From positions 1-64,000 of the forward strand of contig NZ_NFJU01000024.1 of the NCBI RefSeq assembly GCF_002160025.1: a stretch of 64,000 bases of DNA. Direction: 5' to 3'. The position numbers were made by a program, and so were the translations under genes. Below, one piece after another: positions 8,111-17,050 of this stretch. Under the pieces are notes generated by a model. That model was not told the DNA's origin, made no database searches, and saw only the letters and a program-made list of their open reading frames with translations. Origin of the DNA: Anaeromassilibacillus sp. An200. Its GTDB lineage: Bacteria > Bacillota > Clostridia > Oscillospirales > Acutalibacteraceae. The first letter of the stretch is position 1; every line of letters begins with the position of its first letter.

Positions 8111-9663
8111 TCCTGCATATATTCGCGTGGTGTTTTGCCGAAATACTCCTTGAATCTGCGGGTGAAATAAAAGGCGTCATCGATCCCCACGGCGCTTGCC
8201 ACAGCGCTCACACTGTGGGACGCGCTTTTATCAGCCAGAATCTGGGCGGCTTTTTTCATACGCACCTGGTTGATGTAGTGGAAAATACTCAGGCCGGTTT
8301 CGTTCTTAAACAGGCGGCACAGATAACTTTTGTTCAGATGGACGTGCTCAGCCAATCCCTCCAGCGTGATTTTCTCCATATAGTGGCCGTCAATGTAGGC
8401 CAGCGCGGACGAAACCTCCTTTTTGCTCGAAACGTTCAGGGAGGAGTCCGGAAGCACAAATTCGAACAGTCCATCGATCAGGGTGGTTTGTAACGTGTCG
8501 ATATTCCATGCAGATTTGAGCTGCTTCATCAGGACGGCGGCGGTGTTTCCAAGTGAAATGTGCAGCGAAAGGAGAAGATGCTCCATGCAGCTGCAGCAGC
8601 ACGAGCGCACCCAGTCCGGATCGTAACGGTTCTGCGCGCATACGGAAAGGAAACCCCGGATCTCGGTCAAAGCGGCGTCCGAAAGCCTGGATTGGCATGC
8701 CGCAACCGTTTTTTCGAGAAAATCGTGATAAAGAGACGGATTTTCCTCCTGCAGGGAGGAGAACTTTTCGGTGGGAAAAAGGTGAGTGTCGGGAAGATAA
8801 AACGCATGGCGCAGCGCGTTCTGGCATTTCTCAAAGCATGCGCGCAGGGAAGAAATGCCGCCGTCAGCGGGAGATATGCCGATCGCGATGGCGGGCTCCG
8901 CTTTGAAATAGATTTCAGCCTGCCGCAGAAGCTGACGGCTGCGGTTTTGAAGGATATCCGGGCCGGCAAGATGGAAGAACAGGCAGAGAAGCTGATCCTG
9001 CTGCGGCTGGATAGTCTGTATCGTACCGGCTCCGGATAAAATTTCCGGCAGAATAGACTGGAACTGGCGCAAAAGCGGTTTTTGGTGCTGTGCCTGCGCA
9101 CTGGACAGGTCAATCAGCATCATCCCGTGCTGAGCCCCGGATCCACGCCCGTTGGTGAGAAAATTCTGCGTGCTCGCGGAAAGAGCGCCATCGGTAAACA
9201 GGGCGCGTTCCATTTCCGCGAACAGAAGCTTCTGGCTGTTTTGCTCCTGCTGAAGGGCCTGTTCCGCCGCTTCGACCTGTTTTTTCCGCTGAAGGCACAG
9301 GCTCTGCGAAATTTTTTCCAGATATTTGAGCAGACGGGAGCGCGTCATATCTGTTTTCAGAATGTAGTCAAGCGCCCCCTCTGTGAGCGCTTCCCGCACC
9401 AGATCAAAGTCGGAATAATTGGACAGCACCAAAATGGCTCCGTCAAAGGCCAGGGCATTCAGCCGATGGATCAGCTCGAGTCCGTTCATGACCGGCATTT
9501 TCAGATCGGTCATGATGATGTCCACGCTGTTTGTCTTTAAATATTCCAGTGCTTCCATGCCGTTGTTGGCCGTTCCCGCAATGATATAATCGGTGTCCTC
9601 CAAAAGCTTGCGGACGCCGATTTTGATCATGGGCTCATCGTCAATCAAGAGAATTCGGAACAT
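8089..9663 (-). CDS. AraC-type response regulator (YesN-like)
   Basis: A 524-residue cytoplasmic regulator. Residues 1-120 are a receiver domain (ILLIDDEPMIKIGVRKLL, phosphoacceptor Asp in IIMTDLKMPVMNG near residue 55, Lys in YILKTD near 104). The middle about 280 residues is a helical linker, and the last about 100 residues are two AraC helix-turn-helix motifs (ITLEGLAEHVHLNKSYLCRL and VSAVASAVGIDDAFYFTRRF followed by FGKTPREYM). Its start overlaps the end of the histidine kinase gene by 23 bases, so the pair is translationally coupled. The likely targets are the adjacent transporter operon and perhaps the beta-helix gene. Confidence 0.92.
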   Translation of the reverse strand: MFRILLIDDEPMIKIGVRKLLEDTDYIIAGTANNGMEALEYLKTNSVDIIMTDLKMPVMNGLELIHRLNALAFDGAILVLSNYSDFDLVREALTEGALDYILKTDMTRSRLLKYLEKISQSLCLQRKKQVEAAEQALQQEQNSQKLLFAEMERALFTDGALSASTQNFLTNGRGSGAQHGMMLIDLSSAQAQHQKPLLRQFQSILPEILSGAGTIQTIQPQQDQLLCLFFHLAGPDILQNRSRQLLRQAEIYFKAEPAIAIGISPADGGISSLRACFEKCQNALRHAFYLPDTHLFPTEKFSSLQEENPSLYHDFLEKTVAACQSRLSDAALTEIRGFLSVCAQNRYDPDWVRSCCCSCMEHLLLSLHISLGNTAAVLMKQLKSAWNIDTLQTTLIDGLFEFVLPDSSLNVSSKKEVSSALAYIDGHYMEKITLEGLAEHVHLNKSYLCRLFKNETGLSIFHYINQVRMKKAAQILADKSASHSVSAVASAVGIDDAFYFTRRFKEYFGKTPREYMQETAADTQ

Positions 9664-11440
9664 TTTGCTGCCTCCTTGCTTCGGGTGGGGGGATGGTGAT
9701 GCGGCAAACGGTGCCTTTTCCTTTTTCGCTGCTGATTTCCAATCCGCCGGCCGTGCCGTAGTAAATGTTCAGGCGTTCGGATACGTTGTTCACGCCGATC
9801 CCGGAAAACCGATCCTTTTCCCGCCTGACCGGCAGAGAGGAAAATCCGCAGCCGTTGTCCCGCACTTCCACGATCATGCACCCGTTTTCATCCAGGCTGC
9901 TGCTGACGGTGATTACGATAGCCTCCGACATGTTTTCCGTGCCGTGGATGACCGCGTTTTCCGCGAGAGGCTGGAGGATAAAGCGCGGCAGAAGGCGCGT
10001 ACTGGTTTCCTCCGCGAGCTGCCAGCATACGTCGAAGGAATTTCCATAGCGTATCTTCTGAATCGCAAAATAATGAGAAAGGTTTTCCACTTCTTCCGAG
10101 AGTGGAATGAATTCGTCCGTTTTCATAATCGTGTTGCGCAAAAGAGCGCTCAGGGAGGAAAGGCCTTCGGCCACGGCGGGAACGTCGTTGATGGTGGCGA
10201 CCCACTGAAGGGAATTGAGTGTATTGAACAGAAAATGAGGGTTGATCTGATATTGCAGATTTTTCAGCTCCAGCTCTCTGCGGCGGATCTGATCCTCCCT
10301 GCGGCGCGCCATCAAAAGCAGAATCTCGTCCATCATCCGATCGATTGTCCGGGCGAGGAAACCCAGCTCATCCTGATTCTGGTCGTTGATGTGGACGTTC
10401 AGTTCCTCATCGGATGTGATGTTGCAGGCGGAGATGATATTGCGGATGGGGGAGACGATGCTGACGTATACAACAAACGTCAGCAGCAGAGAGAGAAAGA
10501 TCAGAGCGGCTGCAATCCAGAACAGGACAGTGTTGATGCTCCGGGTTTCCTCGGTGATATAGCTTTCCGGAATGTTGGCGATCAGATAGCAGTCAAAATC
10601 CTTGTTGTATACGGCGACCGCGATCTGGTGTTCCAGATTGAAGGTGCTCTGGCCCGCTGTGGTACTTGTCCGGATTTCCTGAAACAGCCTGGAATCCGCG
10701 ATGTTTTGCCCAAGGAAGCTGCGATCCTGTGAGGAGAGCACATCGCCGTGTGCGTTTACCAGCATGATGTTGGAGGAAGGGCCGAAGGCAACCCCGGCAA
10801 AAATTTTTTCCTCAAACAGCTGCTCATTGATATAGACCATGATATAGCCGACCGCTTCCCCGCTGAAATCCACACTGTACAGCTTCCTTCCCAGCACCAG
10901 CTTGTTTTGCGACCGGTAGGTATAAATATATTGCAGGCTGTCTCTTGGGGAAGCTTCGTCAATGGTCTCAACGAGCTGTTCGCTCTTTTCATAGGGGATG
11001 TCGTCGTAGCCGCGGTCGTAAATGGTCGTTCCGTCCAGACTGACGATCCGCAGATTTTTCAGATAGGTGGATTGCAGGGGGATGGCAGTGGCCAGCTCCC
11101 GGATGGCCAGCACCATTTCTCTGGAAACGGCCTGTCCGTTCAGCGTCTGCTGCAAACTGTCCTGCACAGCGTCCGCAATGGAAAGGGTGGAGCAGTAGTC
11201 CTGATATTTCTCCAGCTCAATCGTCATGTTGGTGTTGATGGAGCGCATGGTTTGCAGTACGGATTCGCTGATCTTGTTGTTGATGGATCGGGTGTACACA
11301 TGATAGGCGTAGGTGCCGATGCAGACGGTGGGGAGCAGGGAGATCAGCAGAAACACCGCAAGCAGGCGGTACTGGATTTTGATATTGCGGATCCAGGAAC
11401 GCACTTTGCCTCCCTGGCCGGAAGGGGTTTTCCTCTTCAA
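9641..11440 (-). CDS. sensor histidine kinase (YesM-like)
   Basis: A 599-residue membrane sensor. The start is TTG at 11440, chosen because AAGGAGG lies 8 bases upstream; much longer frames open upstream only because they run antisense through the solute-binding protein gene. There is a helix near residues 20-42, an extracellular dCache-like region to about residue 290, a second helix (FWIAAALIFLSLLLTFVVYV), a HAMP linker, and a His_kinase domain with the phosphorylated His in LQYQINPHFLFNTLNSLQ. The ATPase has N-box LAENAVIHG and G-box VRDNGCGF plus GIGVNNVSERL. It pairs with the AraC-type regulator downstream and probably senses an extracellular sugar. Confidence 0.92.
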   Translation of the reverse strand: MKRKTPSGQGGKVRSWIRNIKIQYRLLAVFLLISLLPTVCIGTYAYHVYTRSINNKISESVLQTMRSINTNMTIELEKYQDYCSTLSIADAVQDSLQQTLNGQAVSREMVLAIRELATAIPLQSTYLKNLRIVSLDGTTIYDRGYDDIPYEKSEQLVETIDEASPRDSLQYIYTYRSQNKLVLGRKLYSVDFSGEAVGYIMVYINEQLFEEKIFAGVAFGPSSNIMLVNAHGDVLSSQDRSFLGQNIADSRLFQEIRTSTTAGQSTFNLEHQIAVAVYNKDFDCYLIANIPESYITEETRSINTVLFWIAAALIFLSLLLTFVVYVSIVSPIRNIISACNITSDEELNVHINDQNQDELGFLARTIDRMMDEILLLMARRREDQIRRRELELKNLQYQINPHFLFNTLNSLQWVATINDVPAVAEGLSSLSALLRNTIMKTDEFIPLSEEVENLSHYFAIQKIRYGNSFDVCWQLAEETSTRLLPRFILQPLAENAVIHGTENMSEAIVITVSSSLDENGCMIVEVRDNGCGFSSLPVRREKDRFSGIGVNNVSERLNIYYGTAGGLEISSEKGKGTVCRITIPPPEARRQQNVPNSLD

Positions 11441-11650
11441 TCCCAATTCCTCCTTGATTCTATAGAAAAGCAACAAAAAAGTTTGTTTATTTAGGCAAAG
11501 TATACATGGATGCTCGCCAAAAGTCAATATAATACAGGTTGTTTGAAATTTTCTATATGTTTTTACAGGAGCTGCTGTCTTATAATGAGGACAAAGAGGA
11601 AGGTAATAGATACTCTTACAGCAGAAAGCAAAAAGGAGGAAATACATCAC

Positions 11651-13060
11651 ATGAAAAAAATGGTAAGCCTGACTCTGGCGCTTTCTTTGTGTGCGGCCAT
11701 GTTTGCTGGCTGCAGCAGCCCTTCGCCCAGCACGTCCACTCCGAGCGAAACGGCGTCCGATCCCGGATCGGCGGCGTCCTCGGCTGCATCCCAGGAGGAA
11801 TCCTCGGGTGCCAAAGAGTTTGAGAACAAGGAACTGAACATCGCAATTTTTGAAGGCGGTTACGGTCCTGAATATTGGGAAGAAATTGTCAGTCAGTTTG
11901 AGACGACCTACGGTGTGAACGTGACCATGCAGATCAGCCCGACCATCGGTGACATTATCCGTCCCCAGATCGTGGCAGGCAATGTTCCCGATTTCATTTC
12001 CATGAACGACAACGATACCTCCGGCCTGATCTCCTCGCTGATCCGTGAAAATGCCCTGATGGATATCACCGATGTGTTTGAAGGCCCCGGCCTGGAGGAT
12101 ACCTCCCCGCTCAAGGATCAGGTTCTGGACGGCGTGCTGGATACGGCCAAGTGCTCGCCCTACAGCGACGGAAAGATTTATCTGGCCCCCTTCAATGCTT
12201 CTCCGCTGGGCCTCGTCTATAACAAAACCCTGTTCAAGGAAAACAACTGGGAGCTGCCCGAAACCTGGGATGAATTCTTTGAGCTGGGCGATAAAGCCAA
12301 GGAAAAGGGCATCGCGCTGCTGACCTATGCCGGCCAGTATCCGGGCTATATGGAGTCCCTGCTGTGGCCGGCGATCGCTTCCGCCGCGGGCCTGGAAACA
12401 GCCACCGATATCAGCAGCTATGTCCCTGGCTCCTTCTCCTCCCCCGAGGTGATGGCTGTGCTGGAGAACATTCAGAAGATTTCCACCGGCGGCTATCTGA
12501 TGGAAGGCTCTGTGGCGCTCAACCACACGCAGAGCCAGACCGAGATGATGATGAACAAGGCGGTCTTTATCCCCAACGGCAACTGGATGGAGGGAGAAAT
12601 GAAGGACGCTCCGCGTGCCGAGGGCTTTGAGTTTGGTTTGACCACGGCTCCTTCCATGAAGGCCGGCGACGCCCGGTATGTCATGACCAGCGTGGAGCAG
12701 TTCAGCATCCCCGCTGCTGCTCAGAATCCTGAGCTGGCGAAGGAATTCCTGCGCTTCCTGTATACGGAGGATTCCGTGAAGCTGTTTGCGGAAAAGGCAG
12801 GCGGTATCTATGCACTGAAAGAGGCCACCGAGTGGAGTAAAGACTATGTCAGCGAGGGCGTGTACAGCATGAATGAGGTATACGACGTGGGTAACAGCAT
12901 GGTCTTTGGTTTCGCGGCTCTGCCGGAAGGCTGCAAGGTGACTCCGCGCGATGAAGTCTTCCAGTCCATCGCCGATCTGATGAACGGTGCCATGACGCCG
13001 GAAGAGTGGTCCCAGAAGGTGGAGGCTTCCTTTACCGAGGTAGCCAATACCGCGGGATAA
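11651..13060 (+). CDS. CUT1-family sugar ABC transporter, substrate-binding lipoprotein
   Basis: A 469-residue lipoprotein. The ATG at 11651 follows AAAAGGAGGA; the signal ends in a lipobox (AAMFAGC) with the lipidated Cys at about residue 22, then a Ser/Pro/Thr-rich linker of about 40 residues. The rest is a type I/CUT1 solute-binding fold (ELNIAIFEGGYGPEYWEEIV, NVPDFISMND, YNKTLFKENNWELPETWDEF). It faces the divergent YesM/YesN pair and is followed by two permeases. The sugar cannot be read from sequence; N-acetylglucosamine or oligosaccharide binders of the NgcE type have a similar layout. No CUT1 ATPase gene is nearby, so a shared MsmX-type ATPase is likely. Confidence 0.9.
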   Translation: MKKMVSLTLALSLCAAMFAGCSSPSPSTSTPSETASDPGSAASSAASQEESSGAKEFENKELNIAIFEGGYGPEYWEEIVSQFETTYGVNVTMQISPTIGDIIRPQIVAGNVPDFISMNDNDTSGLISSLIRENALMDITDVFEGPGLEDTSPLKDQVLDGVLDTAKCSPYSDGKIYLAPFNASPLGLVYNKTLFKENNWELPETWDEFFELGDKAKEKGIALLTYAGQYPGYMESLLWPAIASAAGLETATDISSYVPGSFSSPEVMAVLENIQKISTGGYLMEGSVALNHTQSQTEMMMNKAVFIPNGNWMEGEMKDAPRAEGFEFGLTTAPSMKAGDARYVMTSVEQFSIPAAAQNPELAKEFLRFLYTEDSVKLFAEKAGGIYALKEATEWSKDYVSEGVYSMNEVYDVGNSMVFGFAALPEGCKVTPRDEVFQSIADLMNGAMTPEEWSQKVEASFTEVANTAG

Positions 13061-13087
13061 CGTGTCCATAATCTGTATGCAACGATG

Positions 13088-13122
13088 CCCTGCCAGGACA
13101 GAAGCAAGTGGTCCTGGCAGGG
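13088..13122 (+). other. hairpin between solute-binding protein and first permease
   Basis: CCCTGCCAGGAC (13088-13099) and GTCCTGGCAGGG (13111-13122) form a 12-bp stem with an 11-base loop followed by TATTTTAAG. It lies between genes of one operon and lacks a full T run. It probably stabilises or partly terminates the transcript, giving more binding protein than permease, a known arrangement in ABC operons. Confidence 0.6.
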
Positions 13123-13146
13123 TATTTTAAGAAGAAGGGGGTTCCT

Positions 13147-14073
13147 ATGTCGGAGAAATCAAAGCGTCCGGCGAAGAAAAAGGGCGGATTGCACCGGCTT
13201 CCTGTGGGATTTATCTGCGTGTGCGTTCTGCCTACCTTGCTGCTGACCATTACCTTTACCATCATCCCCACCGTTCGCGCGCTGTGGATGTCTCTCTGGG
13301 ACTCTACCGCCCTGAGCCTGAATCCAAGCTTTGTGGGACTGGATAACTATATTTATATGTTCCGGGATGAGTATTTTTTGCAGGCTCTGGCCAACACGGG
13401 CAAGCTGCTGCTGGTGGTGCCGATCATCACGATCCTGTTCGCCCTGATTCTGGCCTTTATCCTTTCCCAGACGAAGCTCCGGGAGCGTGGCCTGTACCGC
13501 ACCATCTTCTATTTCCCAAATATTATTTCCATGACGGTTGTGGGTATCATCTGGTCCTTTGTATTCCATCCTACCATGGGCATTGTGAATACCTTCCTGC
13601 AATTTGTGGGCCTTGGCGATCTGGCCAGGCCGTGGGTCGGAGACAGTGCCACGGCCCTGTGGTGCATTGCGATCACCCTGATCTGGCAGGCGACCGGTTA
13701 CTACATGGTCATGCATATGGCCTCTATGGACGGCATTTCGAATGAGATCTACGAGGCGGCCACCATTGACGGTGCTTCCAGCTTCCGCAAATTTATCAGC
13801 ATTACCATTCCCCTGATGCGCGACATCATCGGCATCACCTTTGTTCTGGCCATGTCCGGCACGATGAACCTCAGCTTTGTGCTTTCCAGAGTGATGACGG
13901 CCGGAGGGCCGAACGGCGCTTCTACCGTGCTGCTGCAATATATGTACCAGCAGGGCTTTGTGAACGGTAACTTTGGCTATGCGATGGCGATCACGGTGTT
14001 CTCACTGACCATTTCGGTGATCCTGTCCCTGATTTCCCGCTGCCTTTCCAGCCGAGGGGAGGAGAAGAGATGA
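13147..14073 (+). CDS. CUT1 sugar ABC transporter permease (MalF-like)
   Basis: A 308-residue inner-membrane permease. The ATG at 13147 follows AAGAAGGGGG; a longer frame upstream would start inside the intercistronic hairpin. It has six predicted helices with the first at about residues 20-45. The EAA loop that contacts the ATPase is EIYEAATIDGASSFRKFISITIP near residues 200-222. It overlaps the next permease by 4 bases (ATGA). It forms a heterodimeric channel with that protein. Confidence 0.93.
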   Translation: MSEKSKRPAKKKGGLHRLPVGFICVCVLPTLLLTITFTIIPTVRALWMSLWDSTALSLNPSFVGLDNYIYMFRDEYFLQALANTGKLLLVVPIITILFALILAFILSQTKLRERGLYRTIFYFPNIISMTVVGIIWSFVFHPTMGIVNTFLQFVGLGDLARPWVGDSATALWCIAITLIWQATGYYMVMHMASMDGISNEIYEAATIDGASSFRKFISITIPLMRDIIGITFVLAMSGTMNLSFVLSRVMTAGGPNGASTVLLQYMYQQGFVNGNFGYAMAITVFSLTISVILSLISRCLSSRGEEKR

Positions 14074-14924
14074 CAATAAATGAGAAAAGCATCCTTCGCG
14101 CGCAGATTATAAAATGGATCACCCGTGTCTTTCTGATCCTGGTTGCGATCGTTATGATGTTCCCTCTGGTGTGGAACATCTATTCCTCCTTTAAAACCAA
14201 CACCGAGTTTCTCACAAACGCCTTTGCCCTGCCAAGCGGGCTGGAGTGGGACAACTACGTCCGCGCCATCGCGAAATCGGAATTGGGAGCCAACATTTTC
14301 AATTCCCTTTTCGTTGTGCTGGAAACCCTCTGCATCCTCATGCTCTGTGCCATTCCCTGCTCGTACTGCCTGGTACGGTATAAGTTTTTTGGCGTGAAGG
14401 TGATCACCACGGTTTATATGGCGGCGATCTTCATTCAGGCCACATACATCATGATCCCTCTGTTCCTTCAGATGAACACGCTGGGCATGCTGAACAACCG
14501 CGTCGCCATTGGCCTTTTGTACGCGGCTATGCAGTTCCCGTTTGCTATTTTCCTGATGACCGGCTTCATGCGCTCGATCCCCCGTGATTACGAGGAAGCT
14601 GCCATGATCGACGGCTGCGGGCCGGCCGGTATCCTTCGCCGCGTCATTATCCCGATGGCAAAGCCCGGCATTGTCACAGTCGGCATGATTTCGGCCATGA
14701 GTGCATGGAACGAGTATCCTGTCGCATTGGTGATGCTGACAGACTCCGCGAAGCAGACGCTTCCGATCGGCATTGCGAATCTGTATGAGATTCAAAAATA
14801 TGCCACAGACTGGGGCGCTTTGTTTGCGGCTTTGGTGCTGGCTCTCATTCCCACGGTTATCCTCTTTATTATTGGGCAGAAGCAGCTGCTGCAGGGCATG
14901 AATGTCGGCGGCCTGAAAGGCTGA
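14070..14924 (+). CDS. CUT1 sugar ABC transporter permease (MalG-like)
   Basis: A 284-residue permease with six predicted helices and the EAA loop DYEEAAMIDGCGPAGILRRVI at about residues 172-192. It is translationally coupled to the previous gene and is the last gene of the operon, closed by a strong terminator. An ATPase gene is missing from the operon. Confidence 0.93.
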   Translation: MTINEKSILRAQIIKWITRVFLILVAIVMMFPLVWNIYSSFKTNTEFLTNAFALPSGLEWDNYVRAIAKSELGANIFNSLFVVLETLCILMLCAIPCSYCLVRYKFFGVKVITTVYMAAIFIQATYIMIPLFLQMNTLGMLNNRVAIGLLYAAMQFPFAIFLMTGFMRSIPRDYEEAAMIDGCGPAGILRRVIIPMAKPGIVTVGMISAMSAWNEYPVALVMLTDSAKQTLPIGIANLYEIQKYATDWGALFAALVLALIPTVILFIIGQKQLLQGMNVGGLKG

Positions 14925-14988
14925 GAGGCCGGAACACAAAAAAGATTTCATCTGTACGCACAAAAAACTCCAAGCTTCTTTCCGAACA

Positions 14989-15034
14989 GACAGCCGCCCC
15001 GGCAAAGCCGGGGCGGCTGTCGCTTTGTTTTTTG
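14989..15034 (+). terminator. terminator of the sugar ABC operon
   Basis: A 15-bp perfect stem, GACAGCCGCCCCGGC (14989-15003) with GCCGGGGCGGCTGTC (15007-15021), has a 3-base loop and is followed by GCTTTGTTTTTT. Confidence 0.92.
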
Positions 15035-15040
15035 GGGAAT

Positions 15041-16480
15041 TCAGCGGGGGAAAAGCTCCTTGTCCAGCTGATCTTCCACCGCTTCGTCTTTGGTCACAAA
15101 CCAGAAGGTCTGTTCCAGGCTGTCATACAATCCCACTGCCTGCCCGTTGGCAGCCTGATACAGCCTGCGTGTGTTGCCTGCGGCAATTTGCTCTGTGATA
15201 TTTGCGATGGGGAACAGATGGGATGCCAGTTTTCCGCCCGGTTTCAGCATGTCCGGTTCAAAATCAGGAACTTCCCAGAGATTTAAATCCAAATCTTCGT
15301 CACAGGCCAGCGCCCACAGGAATTCCGCCGCCAGGAAGCCGTCGATGATGCCGAAGGGAACCCATTCGCCTACACCATCATTGCTGCGGCGGTAGAGGAA
15401 AGGGCTGTTCAGCTCTGCCGCCCAATGGTAAACAGCTTGGTTCTCCTCCAGAAAATTCAGCTTGCCGTCCTTCGCTTTTCTGAGAGTGGAAAGGGGACGG
15501 ATGGTATTGTAACTGTGGTAGAAGGAGCTTGGCAGACAGCGGTAAAATTCTTCCATGGGCAGCGGAAGCGGAGCTTCCAGCCGGGCTTCGGCTCTTTGGA
15601 TGCTTTCCTCCTTCGCCCCCGTGCGTGTAATCCCTGCAAATGCGCGAAGAAATTCCAGCACCGGCGTGATGGACAGCAGCTCCCGTTCCTTCGGGGGTTC
15701 CGGCGGCGCGGCATTGTAAATAGGATGCCCGGTCTGGCTTTTTACCCAGGTATAGCGAAATCCCAGCTGTTTCATGAGGGCTTCCAGCTCCTCATCGGTT
15801 TGAGCGCCGATATAGCCGGTGGGCGCATACAGGATCGTGCCGTACAACAGGCGGGAAGGTTCTTCTGTATATCTTGTGACAAAATTATATTGCGCTTTTG
15901 CCAATTCTTCCTTTGGAATCTCATAGAAATGATGAGGGATCATTTTTTGAAGATCGGAATAATGCGGGACCTTGTCTTTGTTTACAGCAACGATGCTTGG
16001 CTGCGCCCGTGTCTGTTCATAGGAAAGCCATTCCACCAGCCATTGGGAGAGCCTGGCTTTGTTGCACGGAACCATATAGCCGTTCAGATCCTTTTTCTCC
16101 TTGGCCGTTTCGGGCGCCACAAAAAGGCCAAAAATTTCTGGATCATCCGCAGAACGCCCTTGCGGGCAGGGTATTTTTTTGATATGACGGCTCACCTCAA
16201 AGGCGTACCCATATTTTTCGCCGCGGCAAAACGGAAGCAGTGTGAGAATTGTATACGACCAGCAGGTGCGCCGGCAGGTTTGCAGCAGCGAAAGAGGGAT
16301 CAAATGCATCTCGCCGGAAAAGAGGGGATCGTCCGGATGAAAGGTCAGATACAACTCCCGCAGCGCTTCCGGCAGAGGAAAGCCCAGTTCTTTTTCCTTG
16401 GCGGCGATATCGTCCGGCGTCACGGTGCTTTCCGGCCCATAGCCAAATGAGTGGATGGTTTGCAGCTGTTCCAGTATCAT
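15041..16480 (-). CDS. SMI1/KNR4 (SUKH)-like protein, possibly two domains
   Basis: A 479-residue soluble protein. The N-terminal 140 residues have the SUKH layout: TVTPDDIAAKEKELGFPLPEALRELY, then a glycine-poor core with WSYTILTLLPF. Another similar segment begins near residue 285 (ESIQRAEARLEAPLPLPMEEFYRCLPSS) and ends with a domain containing GEWVPFGIIDGFLAAEFLWAL. This suggests a duplicated or fused SUKH pair. SUKH proteins are often immunity proteins to polymorphic toxins, but stand-alone long members have unknown roles. The start at 16480 follows GAGGAGGATTGAC. No toxin gene is adjacent. Confidence 0.7.
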   Translation of the reverse strand: MILEQLQTIHSFGYGPESTVTPDDIAAKEKELGFPLPEALRELYLTFHPDDPLFSGEMHLIPLSLLQTCRRTCWSYTILTLLPFCRGEKYGYAFEVSRHIKKIPCPQGRSADDPEIFGLFVAPETAKEKKDLNGYMVPCNKARLSQWLVEWLSYEQTRAQPSIVAVNKDKVPHYSDLQKMIPHHFYEIPKEELAKAQYNFVTRYTEEPSRLLYGTILYAPTGYIGAQTDEELEALMKQLGFRYTWVKSQTGHPIYNAAPPEPPKERELLSITPVLEFLRAFAGITRTGAKEESIQRAEARLEAPLPLPMEEFYRCLPSSFYHSYNTIRPLSTLRKAKDGKLNFLEENQAVYHWAAELNSPFLYRRSNDGVGEWVPFGIIDGFLAAEFLWALACDEDLDLNLWEVPDFEPDMLKPGGKLASHLFPIANITEQIAAGNTRRLYQAANGQAVGLYDSLEQTFWFVTKDEAVEDQLDKELFPR

Positions 16481-16561
16481 GTCAATCCTCCTCGGTTTAT
16501 CTTGGTTTCGTTTGGAATGTTTGTTTCCTGTCCGGGCGGTTTTCCTTACCCTGTGGGCACA

Positions 16562-16590
16562 TAGAAAAGTTCACAAAGATACGATATAAT
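16562..16590 (+). promoter_or_regulatory. promoter of the broken YcxB-like gene
   Basis: TAGAAA (16562-16567), 17 bases, TATAAT (16585-16590); transcription would start about 35 bases before the start codon at 16632. Confidence 0.55.
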
Positions 16591-16631
16591 GAAGGCTCCC
16601 TCTATTTCGACAGAAAAGGAGAGTGCAGCGA

Positions 16632-17050
16632 ATGGCAGACAAAATTTTCACCTTCCATATCAGCCCATATGAGACAGAGAAGCTTTTGCCGCAGGTAAGC
16701 AGGGCGCTTGAAAAACGGACGGAGCTTGTCTCGCGGGAGAGCTGCCCGCAAATGTGGAAAGTGATCGATCGGCTGCGTGGTGTGGCACAGGGGAGAAGCA
16801 GAAGCAGGCTTCGCACCAGGGTGTTGAGTGCGGTGTGTCTTGCGGCGTGGAAAGCGTGCCGCACAGCGATTTTGAATGTGTTGTTGAAACAGAGGATTTG
16901 TTTCTTTTGGTATATGGGGAACGTGTCACGGTTTTGCAGAAAAAGGATTTGGCGGCGGGAGATCCGCGTGATTTTTCTTCCATGATGGCGGAGAACATCA
17001 CGAAATATGCGGTTGTCTCTTTTGCAGAACAAGGCCGAGCAGCAAAGTGA
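16632..17050 (+). pseudogene. frameshifted YcxB-like protein gene
   Basis: The gene has a promoter, a ribosome site (AAAAGGAGAG) and an ATG at 16632 (MADKIFTFHISPYETEK). The initial frame is plausible to about base 16790, then turns Arg/Cys-rich and stops at 16985. The next frame carries a protein-like sequence from about 16830 (HSDFECVVETEDLFLLVYGE, then VTVLQKKDLAAGDPRDF), which matches the C-terminal pattern of YcxB-like proteins. A small insertion or deletion between roughly 16,790 and 16,850 would join the two. The repaired end overlaps the convergent MATE gene by about 50 bases. The family call is moderate; the frame switch is visible. Confidence 0.5.

Noticed and set aside
11441-13069. 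Long N-terminal extension of the histidine kinase frame (minus strand) to 13069
   Set aside because: It runs antisense through the whole substrate-binding lipoprotein gene, which has a lipobox, ribosome site and family motifs. The TTG at 11440 has a proper ribosome site.
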